A stretch of 64,000 bases of DNA from Sinomonas humi (GTDB taxonomy: Bacteria > Actinomycetota > Actinomycetes > Actinomycetales > Micrococcaceae), in NCBI RefSeq assembly GCF_000802235.1, contig NZ_JTDL01000145.1, positions 1 to 64,000 of the forward strand, read 5' to 3'. The position numbers and the translations under genes are program-made. The notes under the pieces were generated by a model. That model had not been told where the DNA came from. It saw only the letters and a list, made by a program, of their open reading frames with translations, and did not search any database. This document shows positions 44,161-51,809 of this stretch, one piece after another. The first letter of the stretch is position 1. Each line of letters starts with the position of its first letter.

Positions 44161-45474
44161 TCATTTCATCGTCGAGACGAGCGTGGACTGCAGGGTGCTG
44201 AGGGCCTCGGTCGGGGTGGCCTTGAGGGAGAGCAGACTCTGGGCGAACGTCGTCATTGCTGGCGTGCTGTCCACCGTTGAGACATTGGCGAAGAGAGCAC
44301 TTCCTCCCGGAGCAGCCCAGGTCTTGCAGATCGGCTGCCAGACATTGACCATCTTGACCGCGTTGGGATCTGACTTGAATTCAGGTGTTGAGGCGATTGA
44401 TTTGAGAACGGGAAGCCCTGGTCCTGTCTTCTTGGTCCACAGCGGGCTCATGTTCTTGTAGTAGTAGGTCAGGAATGCTTCCGAGCCCCGCTGGCTGGAG
44501 GTGTTCTTGTACATCATGATGTTGTTCGGGAAGTACAGCGCGCCCTTGGTGCCCCTAGCACTGACCAGTGGATCACCGATCATCATGTCGTTAGCGACGG
44601 TTCCACTGAGTTGCTGGGCCAGGCCAGGACTTTCAAAGCCCATGGCGAACCTGTCGTTCTTCCATTGAGACTGGGCGTTGGTGGTCGAGTAACCGACACT
44701 GCCCGGATCCATATACCCCTTGCGGACCATTTCTACGATGTAGTCGAGGGCCTGAATGTTCTCCGGCGTGACGCAATTCGGCTTCTGGTTCTCGTCGAAC
44801 AGCCCGCCGCCGTTGTTGATCATCAGTCCGACGATCACTTGGAACCCGTTGCCCTGTGCTCCAGCAGCGATCCCGAATCCGAACATGCCAGCCTTCTTGA
44901 GCGCCTCGCATACGTCGAGGTGGGACTGCCAGTCAGTGGGCGGCTCCACGCCGGCCTTCTCAAGCAGTGACTTCCGGTACCACAGGGCTCGCATGTCCAG
45001 GTTGTAGGGCACGGCTACGTGACCTTGCGAGGTCTTCATCGTGTCAATCAGACCGGGGAGGAAGTCATCGTAGAGGCCGGAGGACTTCCAAGACTCGAGC
45101 AGGTTGTCCGCCATCGCAATTTGGTTCTGCTCCGCGAACTGGAACGCCTGAGTACCGCTCCCGCTGCTAACGGCCGGTCCTGTGTTCGAAGCGACCGCCG
45201 AGGCGAAGGTGCTGGTGAAGTTGGCCCACTGGACGGACTGGTAGGAGGCCGCCGGCAGACCCTGGGCCGGTGCGTACTTGAGGGTGATCTCCTTGTCGAG
45301 CTGAGTGAACTCCGTATTTCCCCACGGCATGTTCCAGAACTTGAGCGTCCCAGAGCTTCCAGAGGCCCCTCCGCTCGGCCCGCACGCCGTCAGTGCGGCG
45401 AGGGCAGCAAGTCCTCCTGCGCCGGCGAGCAGTCCTCTCCGCGAGATCGTTGCCGCGTGATCGACGGGGGTCAT
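44161..45474 (-). CDS. ABC transporter sugar-binding lipoprotein (extracellular solute-binding family 1)
   Basis: The 437-residue protein starts at the ATG at 45474, which has GGAGGAACG directly upstream; earlier in-frame Met codons lack such a site. The signal carries twin arginines and a lipobox (SRRGLLAGAGG ... LTACGPS). The mature protein has the family-1 binding-protein fold: VPYNLDMRALWYRKSLLEKAGVEPPTDW and a C-terminal Trp-rich hinge. It would capture an oligosaccharide for an ABC importer. No permease or ATPase genes are next to it, so it is an orphan. It is divergent from a LacI regulator that probably controls it. Confidence 0.92.
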   Translation of the reverse strand: MTPVDHAATISRRGLLAGAGGLAALAALTACGPSGGASGSSGTLKFWNMPWGNTEFTQLDKEITLKYAPAQGLPAASYQSVQWANFTSTFASAVASNTGPAVSSGSGTQAFQFAEQNQIAMADNLLESWKSSGLYDDFLPGLIDTMKTSQGHVAVPYNLDMRALWYRKSLLEKAGVEPPTDWQSHLDVCEALKKAGMFGFGIAAGAQGNGFQVIVGLMINNGGGLFDENQKPNCVTPENIQALDYIVEMVRKGYMDPGSVGYSTTNAQSQWKNDRFAMGFESPGLAQQLSGTVANDMMIGDPLVSARGTKGALYFPNNIMMYKNTSSQRGSEAFLTYYYKNMSPLWTKKTGPGLPVLKSIASTPEFKSDPNAVKMVNVWQPICKTWAAPGGSALFANVSTVDSTPAMTTFAQSLLSLKATPTEALSTLQSTLVSTMK

Positions 45475-45554
45475 CGTTCCTCCATTCCCGGCGTCGCCGG
45501 TGGTCGTCGTTGAGTGCATGGAGCTGTCATGAGGAGTGGAGCTTGGCAAAGAAA

Positions 45555-45658
45555 TTTGCGCAAACTTGTCGTTAGAGCCGTTCAACTTGCCGATCTTGAC
45601 AGAGCAAATATTGCGGAAACAAGGGAACCGACCAACGAAACTTTTTCGAAATCGAAAC
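45555..45658. promoter_or_regulatory. candidate LacI-family operators between divergent genes
   Basis: A perfect TTTGCGCAAA palindrome with central CG (45555-45564) lies ~80 bp upstream of the binding-protein gene. A second site, CGAAACTTTTTCGAAATCGAAAC (45636-45658; written here in outline, with repeated TTTCGAAA-like arms), lies ~20 bp upstream of the regulator gene. Both have the form expected for LacI/GalR regulators, suggesting autoregulation plus control of the binding-protein gene. Confidence 0.5.
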
Positions 45659-45675
45659 TAGGGTATCCTCACCTC

Positions 45676-46740
45676 ATGCCGTCTCCTGGACCTGTGCGCG
45701 CGAAGCAGCCGACGCTCTCGGACGTTGCCGCCGTAGCCGGCACAAGCGTGCCCACAGTCTCGAAGGTGCTCAGAGGCGGGACAGACGTTTCTCCTGCCAC
45801 TCGGGAGCGGGTGATGGACGCTGTCCGCGAGGTGGGGTACGCCAAAGGGGGCTCGCGCCCACGCGCAAAGGTGTCCGTCTCGGAAACCCCGCCCCTCATA
45901 CACCTGGTCGTCAATCACGTTGACGGAAGCTGGGCCAACCGCGTTCTCGTCGGCGTGGAGCAGGCAGCGACGGCAGCCAATGTCGACGTCGTCATCACCA
46001 TTGCCCGGGGCGACGGGGAGTGGGTGTCGCGCCTCCTTCGCCGCCCGTCGCAAGGGGCCGTCGTCGTCCTCGTCGATCCCACCAGCGTTCAGCTCGCCGT
46101 ACTCTCTGCCGCTCGAATCCCTGTCGTGCTCGTTACACCGATGAGTCGGCCCGCTGCGGCGGTCCCGAGCGTCGGGGTGACCAACTGGGAGGGCGGACGC
46201 TCGGCGGCCGAGCACCTGCTTGGTCTTGGCCACCGTCGGTTCGGTGTCATTGGCGGCGGGCGGGAGCACCTCTACAGCACCGCGCGCATCGACGGGTTTC
46301 GCTCGGCCCTCCGTGAGGCTGGGGTGGAAGACTGCGAGGTCGCGTACGCAGACTGGAGCAGGGAGCAAGCCGCCCAGCAGGCGGCGGCGATGCTGTCAGC
46401 AGATGACCGGCCCACTGCCGTTTTCGCGTGCTCAGATGTCATGGCCCTTGGTGTTGTAGATGCCGCCTCCGAAGCAGGCCTTGGCATCCCAACTGAATTG
46501 AGCGTCGTCGGGTTTGACGATGTGCCGGAGGCGGAGTGGGCGAGCCCGCCGTTGACGACGGTGCACCAGCCGATCGCAGAGATGGGTGCAGAGGCGGTCG
46601 GCCTGCTCTTTCGGTCCCGGGCGTGGCTAGGAAGGCCAGAATCCAAATCGGCTCCGCCCCGCGTCGACTTGTCGACAAATCTGGTGGTGAGGCGCTCCAC
46701 CGGCCCCGCGTCGACCGACAGGATCGCTGCTTCCTCATGA
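45676..46740 (+). CDS. LacI-family transcriptional regulator
   Basis: The 354-residue protein has the LacI DNA-binding head (TLSDVAAVAGTSVPTVSKVL, residues ~12-31; hinge helix RERVMDAVREVGY) and a periplasmic-binding-like sensor with VIGGG, FACSDVMALGVVDAASEAGLGIPTELSVVGFDDVPEAEW and the PPLTTVHQPIAEMG end. It likely senses the sugar captured by the divergently encoded binding protein. The ATG at 45676 is close to a TAGGGTAT -10-like box, so the mRNA may have a very short leader. Its stop overlaps the start of the NERD gene (ATGA). Confidence 0.93.
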   Translation: MPSPGPVRAKQPTLSDVAAVAGTSVPTVSKVLRGGTDVSPATRERVMDAVREVGYAKGGSRPRAKVSVSETPPLIHLVVNHVDGSWANRVLVGVEQAATAANVDVVITIARGDGEWVSRLLRRPSQGAVVVLVDPTSVQLAVLSAARIPVVLVTPMSRPAAAVPSVGVTNWEGGRSAAEHLLGLGHRRFGVIGGGREHLYSTARIDGFRSALREAGVEDCEVAYADWSREQAAQQAAAMLSADDRPTAVFACSDVMALGVVDAASEAGLGIPTELSVVGFDDVPEAEWASPPLTTVHQPIAEMGAEAVGLLFRSRAWLGRPESKSAPPRVDLSTNLVVRRSTGPASTDRIAASS

Positions 46741-47561
46741 AGAAGATGAAGCTCCGCTACGCCGGAACGTGTCGGATGTGCAGCCAGCCGCTTCCCGCCA
46801 AAACCGAAGCGATGTATGAGAGCGAGACAAAGACGGTCCTCTGCTTGAAGTGTGCCGACGAGACGGGGCTGGTGATTCCGCAGGACCTCGAACCACCGGT
46901 GGCCGAGGAGCCCGCATCCATTGCTTCCGGGGTTGCCGGGTCGTCGGCACGGCGTGAATACGAGCGCCGGAAGGCCAAAGACGAGGAGAGGCTGCGGGAG
47001 AAGTGGGGCCGACTGGGAGGCTTGGCCGTCGCGCTCTCCGATGAGCGGCAGAGCACCAAAGCCTGGGAGCGCGGTGCGGTCGGCGAAGAGCGCCTGGGCG
47101 CGAGGCTGGACTCCCTCGTCGGCGATGGAATTGCCGTGCTGCACGACCGGCGGATTCCCGGCTCGAAGGCCAACATTGACCACATCGCCATAACGCGCGC
47201 TGGCATCTGGGTGATCGATGCCAAGCGTTACCAGGGGCGGCCTGAGCTGAAGATCGAGGGCGGTTTCCTGCGGCCGCGCGTCGAGAAGCTTCTGGTGGGT
47301 CGCCGCGACTGCACGAAATTGGTCGACGGCGTGCTGAAGCAGGTCGAGGTGCTGCGGGACGTGATGCCGGATGTGCCCCTCACGGGGGCACTCTGCTTCG
47401 TCGAGGCCGACTGGCCGCTGATCGGCGGCTTCTTCGCGACCCGGGGAGTTCACGTGCTCTCGCCGAGGCGGTTGGCCAAACGGCTCGAGCAGGAGCAGAC
47501 CGGCGAGATCGATGTCCCTGCGGTGCTCGAGGTGGTGGCTTCTCGGTTCAAGCCGGCCTAA
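46737..47561 (+). CDS. zinc-ribbon and NERD-domain protein
   Basis: The 274-residue protein starts at the ATG at 46737, overlapping the LacI gene stop. An N-terminal zinc ribbon (CRMCSQPL ... VLCLKC, residues ~11-45) and a charged helical stretch (~70-100) precede a NERD domain: AVGEERLGARLDSL, DRRIPGSKANIDHIAITRAGIWVIDAKRYQG, with the Glu, Asp-His and Asp-x-Lys of a PD-(D/E)XK-type core. The domain pairing suggests nucleic-acid binding and possible cleavage. Being coupled to a sugar regulator gene is probably accidental. Confidence 0.87.
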   Translation: MKKMKLRYAGTCRMCSQPLPAKTEAMYESETKTVLCLKCADETGLVIPQDLEPPVAEEPASIASGVAGSSARREYERRKAKDEERLREKWGRLGGLAVALSDERQSTKAWERGAVGEERLGARLDSLVGDGIAVLHDRRIPGSKANIDHIAITRAGIWVIDAKRYQGRPELKIEGGFLRPRVEKLLVGRRDCTKLVDGVLKQVEVLRDVMPDVPLTGALCFVEADWPLIGGFFATRGVHVLSPRRLAKRLEQEQTGEIDVPAVLEVVASRFKPA

Positions 47562-48082
47562 GGCGCTAGCCGTCGGGGCGCGTGCGGCTCCAAGCCACCA
47601 GAATCACTCCTCAGGCACCCAAGGTCCTCAACCCTCCGGAAGCGCCGAGTCTCTCGCTTGCGGAAGCCCGCTTCTCGGCCCAAGCAGCAAGTTCTTTTGA
47701 TCCCGGCCGTGCTGTTAGGTAGAAGAATCCTTGGGAACGAGGTTTGGTGTCTCCGCCCCACCCAACCAGACCGGCGCAGAATGAGAGGATGTCGCGGACC
47801 GCACGTACTTCGTGATCGAACATTCCGTTGTCGGCGCCTCGAGGGAAGAAGCCGGGAAGGATGTTGATGGCGGTTCCGGACGCGCAATTGCCGAACGGAC
47901 CCGCGCCTCGAACAGTCGAATTGAAGCCGACGAGGGCGCACCTCGAGATCGGAGTTTTCTTCCGTGAAGCTCGTAGTGGCTCCATCGATGGGTAAAGGGA
48001 CGGCGGCAGCGACGGGAGTCGTGATTCGGATCATCGTTCGGCGGGAAATGGATCGATTAGTGGAGACAACTAACTCTCCTGA
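47562..48082. other. gene-poor segment; one doubtful small ORF
   Basis: No known gene. A minus-strand frame at 47611-47823 could encode 70 residues (starting MFDHEVRAVRDILSF) and stays open upstream as far as 47985, but it has no ribosome-binding site or recognised motif. The 18-bp match to the permease gene end (47594-47611) suggests rearranged DNA. Confidence 0.4.
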
Positions 48083-48451
48083 TCAGAAATTGGATTGAAT
48101 AAAGAGGATGCTGGGCGCGGCCACTCCGATGGCTCCGAGGATCCAGACCAGCCATGGGGCGGGAGAGCGGCGGGCGAGGGATCGTATGATCAGGAACCAT
48201 ACGAGAAGCAGGACGAGGGGTGGGACAAATCCCAAGAGCGCGAGGGAAGTGGCCCCCTGCACCCCTTCCCAGTCTCTTCTGAAGGTTGTGTCGAGCTTGG
48301 CGAGCCCGAGGTGGACCAGCACCAACTGTGTGAAGACTAGGGTGGCCATTCCAGTGGGCACTATCTCGAGCACGCCGATCGCGACGGAGGCGCCTGCAGA
48401 AGCGAGCGCAGTCCAGAACGTCCGTGCGGCGTGGGAGCGTTCGTGCGACAT
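48083..48451 (-). CDS. hypothetical membrane protein
   Basis: The 122-residue protein starts at the ATG at 48451. Four hydrophobic helices are predicted by eye (ALASAGASVAIGVLEIV, TLVFTQLVLVHLGLA, LALLGFVPPLVLLLVWFLI, WLVWILGAIGVAAPSILF). No conserved family was recognised. It begins directly after the decayed hydrolase remnant at 48453-48795. Confidence 0.6.
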   Translation of the reverse strand: MSHERSHAARTFWTALASAGASVAIGVLEIVPTGMATLVFTQLVLVHLGLAKLDTTFRRDWEGVQGATSLALLGFVPPLVLLLVWFLIIRSLARRSPAPWLVWILGAIGVAAPSILFIQSNF

Positions 48452-48452
48452 C

Positions 48453-48795
48453 TCAGCGTTCCCGCAGCATACGGTGGTATTTCTCGAAGACCCGATAGAC
48501 GCCAAGAAGCTCGTAGCCGTACTCTATGGCTGCGTTGCCGATGCCGTTGTACCGCTCGAGCGTGCGGCGGGTGACATCATCGTTGGCGTCCAATCCCGGT
48601 CGGCCGAGCCCCTGCCATTTTTGCAGTATGCAGAAGGACTCGTGGCACGGTCTCGACATTCTTGTCATCCTGATTGTGCAGAAGCTGCTAACCCCAGCGA
48701 CCAGGTGGTACGGCCGTTCTCCTCAACCTTGGTATCGCGCTGGCGTTGTAGGAATTGATCCACCGCTGCGCGCGCAGCACCATCTCGTCGGTCAT
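48453..48795 (-). pseudogene. remnant of a peptidoglycan-binding/DUF1906 glycoside hydrolase-like gene
   Basis: From an ATG at 48795 the frame reads TDEMVLRAQRWINSYNASAIP, the start of a known exported peptidoglycan-binding, glycoside hydrolase-like family (recalled pattern: (T/S)DEMVL..Q.W.N.TY......VEENGRTGW). The matching next part, KVEENGRTTW, is in another frame, so there is a frameshift near 48735, followed by a stop at 48665. A further piece (48453-48668, LDANDDVTRRTLER ... AAIEYGYELLGVYR) resembles the start of the DUF1906 domain. Most of the gene is gone. The assignment rests on remembered family patterns. Confidence 0.5.
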
Positions 48796-49548
48796 GGTTT
48801 TCCCTGTTGCCTCTTGCCTTGGTTGAGTTGCAAACGTAACTGTGGAGGGTGGACACGGAGGCGCCGCAGGCTCGGGAGGATCCGTGCGCGGGGTCTCGCT
48901 CAACCCGTGATGAGGAAAATCTAAGTGGCGCGGCGTGGACTCGGTGTCGACTTGGAGGAACTCGACCTGCACTGGCCCGAACGTCGAAGGAGGGCACACA
49001 GGCGGACTCGTAGGCGCAGACCTGTGGCTCAAGCAATGGATGCCCCTGATCCTCAACTCCCGGCCTAGCGGAAGGGGCAGATGCTCGTCGTTGTCACCTG
49101 TTCGAGATGTGGAGGGTGGAAAGCCTCGGAATCCGAGGAGGATTGTCTATGAGAGTCGTGGTCCTGCCGCGGGCGATCTTAAGTGGTCGTCGGCCCTCCT
49201 CCGGGCGGAATTCAGCTGTGCGCGATCCGCGACGTGACGCATCCCTTCACTGGGCCGGGCGGCTGGACGAAAGCAGTTCGAGGCGGCGCTCGCCGCGGCC
49301 GAGTAGCGCGCCTCGACGCCCATCGCGCTTCGTCGCACGACGGATTTGAGTCACCCCCAGCCTCCCTTTGACAGGATCACGGCCTCTGCCACTTTTGCCC
49401 CGCCATTTGAGCTTCGGTGCGGTTCAAGTTGCGGAGCCGGAGGAAGGCGACGACGGTGGACCCCAAGATCAGGGTGCCGGACCCACTGTCGGGCCAATCT
49501 CGCCAGCACCAAGACCAGCAACTGGCCGGAATGAGGCCGCCATGGATG
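48796..49548. other. gene-poor segment
   Basis: About 750 bp without a supported gene. Frames are short and lack ribosome-binding sites. A small palindrome, CCTCGGAATCCGAGG (~49125-49139), is present. The minus-strand frame ending at 49377 has one hydrophobic stretch (GTLILGSTVVAFLRLRNLN), possibly a fragment of a membrane protein gene. Confidence 0.5.
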
Positions 49549-50136
49549 CTAGCGGTGATCGAAATCGGTGGGCTCTTTCTGCGTAGGAAGCGCAGGGTCC
49601 GGCGAGTTTCTTGGCGAGATCTGCCGCTTGATCTGATCAAGCTCTTCTTTGAGCTCCTCAACGGTCGCACTGTACCTTGCAAAGTCTGCGCTTCTCCGCT
49701 TGGCAGCGGCGAAATTAATAATAGCTGCGAGAACGGCAATCGGGAAAGCGAGCAGCAAGGCCCAGCCCGAGGCCGCAAGGAAATCCATCGCCGTGGGAAG
49801 AGCTTGTTTGAAGGCCAAGAACTCGTTCACCCCGCCGACCAGATTGTTAAGAGCGGAGTCTAGGGGCTTCAGGTATTGACCTATGAGAGGCGTCCCGGAA
49901 AACGATGGGGCGCTCAGCGGCGGCTCGCTCCCTGATGTCCAGCGTGAGTCAGCGAAATGGTTCAGAACATAGACCCCGGCCCCCGCATTCAGGGCTGCGA
50001 AGAGCAGGACGGCGCCAAGCGCGGCCCAATGAAATTGGCGCGGGCGCCAAAGCCCGGCCGCCAGCGCGAAGGCGGCGGGAACTATCCAAGTGAAGATGTG
50101 GAGTTGATCGCGGCTGATTCCAGCTAGCAGATCCAA
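49549..50136 (-). CDS. hypothetical membrane protein with C-terminal coiled coil
   Basis: The 195-residue frame begins with a TTG at 50136 preceded by a GGGGCGGGA stretch. Predicted helices: FTWIVPAAFALAAGLW, WAALGAVLLFAALNAGAGVYVL and WALLLAFPIAVLAAIINFAAA; the C-terminus (ATVEELKEELDQIKRQI) is a likely coiled coil. No family recognised. Its neighbour at 50229-51560 is transcribed in the same direction. Confidence 0.6.
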   Translation of the reverse strand: MDLLAGISRDQLHIFTWIVPAAFALAAGLWRPRQFHWAALGAVLLFAALNAGAGVYVLNHFADSRWTSGSEPPLSAPSFSGTPLIGQYLKPLDSALNNLVGGVNEFLAFKQALPTAMDFLAASGWALLLAFPIAVLAAIINFAAAKRRSADFARYSATVEELKEELDQIKRQISPRNSPDPALPTQKEPTDFDHR

Positions 50137-50228
50137 AGGAGTTCCCGCCCCTTCCTATTGGAGTGAATGAGGTTCGGGTATCGAGGACATTGTCAGAGCG
50201 CGACTACGAACTGCTAGGAAATGCTCTG

Positions 50229-51560
50229 TCAAACGGTCTTGGGGTCGCCGTGCTGTAGCTCGGCGGCGTCGTCGATATCGCTCGCTGCCGGCTCTCCGTT
50301 CTTGCCGCGCTTCTTCGACTTGAAGAGGCCCACAACACTTCCGCCAACCGCGTCTGCCGCACCTGCGATGGCACCGCCGACCCCCTTGACCTTCGTGAGG
50401 GCCTGCGGTTCATCGGGGACTCCGTCACCGTCGATGTCGACCCTCCGGAAGGGGCGCGTCACAGTATCGGCTGCGCTCGTGACACCTGTGCCGACTGCGA
50501 GGGCGCCCGTGGCGACGCCGCCGCTGACAGTGCTTGCGGTATCGGCGATCCAGTTTCCAGTGGCCTTCGCCGCATCCTCCAAGGCAGCAAGAGCCGGGTT
50601 CAGCTCAGCCTCGGTATCGTCGGCTCCTGGCTTTTCCTTCAGTGGAACGGCCAGATGCGGAGGGAACACTTCTGGGGCATCGGCAAACGCAGCCCGGGCG
50701 GACTCGATGACCTCTCGGCCGAACACGAACCGGGCGACTCCTCCGGCCAGAGCTCCGACCCCATATTCAATCGCGGTCTGTTGCTTCCCGCTTAGGTTCT
50801 CGCGCACCGTGTCCAACTGTCCTGTCTGGATGGTTCGCACAAGACTCTGCGCCGCCCCTCCGGGGAGCGTGTCTGCAAGTGTATTCGCCCAATGTGACCA
50901 GTCCGCGCGACCGGTCACAATGCTCTGGCCAACGCCGACTGCGCCTGCTGAAGACACGCTCGCGAGGTCCGTAGCCATAGTCGCGATCTGCTGCTGGCTG
51001 ACGCGTTCGTTCGTTAGTCCATAGACCAGAGCGTGGGCCTGGTCCTGATCGAGGTCCATTCCATGAATATCGGCAATGGCTAGTCCGAAGATCGCGGTGA
51101 TCTCGAACTGCAGTTGCTGGTCACCCGCAGGCAGGAGCCCAGCGATGCGCTGGGCACCAGTCTTGGCCGCTCCCAACGCCACTCCCTTGGCCGCAACCTT
51201 CACGGCCTTCTTTGCAGCTTCCTTGCCAGCCTTCTTCGCAGCTTGACGGCCTGCGCTCTTCACACCCGCCGCCGCTGCACCGACACCCGGGATCATTCCG
51301 ATCGCGACATCAGCCGCGATCACACTGGCGCTGATGACGGCACCTGCGGCGCTGATGGCGGCACCATAATGGCGCTCCAGTATCTTGATGACCTCGGCTG
51401 GCGTAGCGTCGGGGTGCCCGCGCCGAACCCGCATGACGTATTTGCGAGCGACCGAGCGACGACCGCTGACGGCGTGCGCGATGTCCCGCGCTGCCTCCTC
51501 ATCCACGAGCTCGGCCTCAAGGGTGATGCCTTCAACGTCGCTAATCATTTCTTCAGGCAC
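50229..51560 (-). CDS. EcsC-like hypothetical protein
   Basis: The protein is 443 residues from a GTG at 51560 (GGGGGGAT upstream; an ATG at 51548 is also possible). Residues ~70-140 are Ala/Gly/Lys-rich with hydrophobic patches (AISAAGAVISASVIAADVAIGMIPGVGAAAAGV). A block around 150-200 (FEITAIFGLAIADIHGMDLDQDQAHALVYGL) resembles EcsC-family proteins. The C-terminus has a dockerin/thrombospondin-3-like DIDGDGVPDEP loop that could bind calcium. Its function is unknown. It lies next to the lantibiotic genes on the same strand as lanM, but the 250-bp gap argues against a shared operon. Confidence 0.65.
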   Translation of the reverse strand: MPEEMISDVEGITLEAELVDEEAARDIAHAVSGRRSVARKYVMRVRRGHPDATPAEVIKILERHYGAAISAAGAVISASVIAADVAIGMIPGVGAAAAGVKSAGRQAAKKAGKEAAKKAVKVAAKGVALGAAKTGAQRIAGLLPAGDQQLQFEITAIFGLAIADIHGMDLDQDQAHALVYGLTNERVSQQQIATMATDLASVSSAGAVGVGQSIVTGRADWSHWANTLADTLPGGAAQSLVRTIQTGQLDTVRENLSGKQQTAIEYGVGALAGGVARFVFGREVIESARAAFADAPEVFPPHLAVPLKEKPGADDTEAELNPALAALEDAAKATGNWIADTASTVSGGVATGALAVGTGVTSAADTVTRPFRRVDIDGDGVPDEPQALTKVKGVGGAIAGAADAVGGSVVGLFKSKKRGKNGEPAASDIDDAAELQHGDPKTV

Positions 51561-51809
51561 GACGGCGTGATCCCCCCATGTGCTTAGGTGCGTCCCATCT
51601 GTTTGGACCCCTCGGATGGCTGATAGAGCCCGGCGCTCCCCAGCGTCGGGTCAGGGATTTCCAGCCAAATATGCAGATCCAATGCATTTTTATCACAGGG
51701 CGTGGCGGCGTGGTGGGCGAATCGGCGAACATGACCCCACGCAGCTTCCGTTCTTATAGATCGGCGACTTGTCGCCACCGGAGATCGTGGACGACTTTGG
51801 ATGGGAGGG

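Noticed and set aside
49141-49370. Possible coding fragment reading DVTHPFTGPGGWTKAV
   Set aside because: No start, no ribosome-binding site and no recognised family; left as gene-poor DNA.
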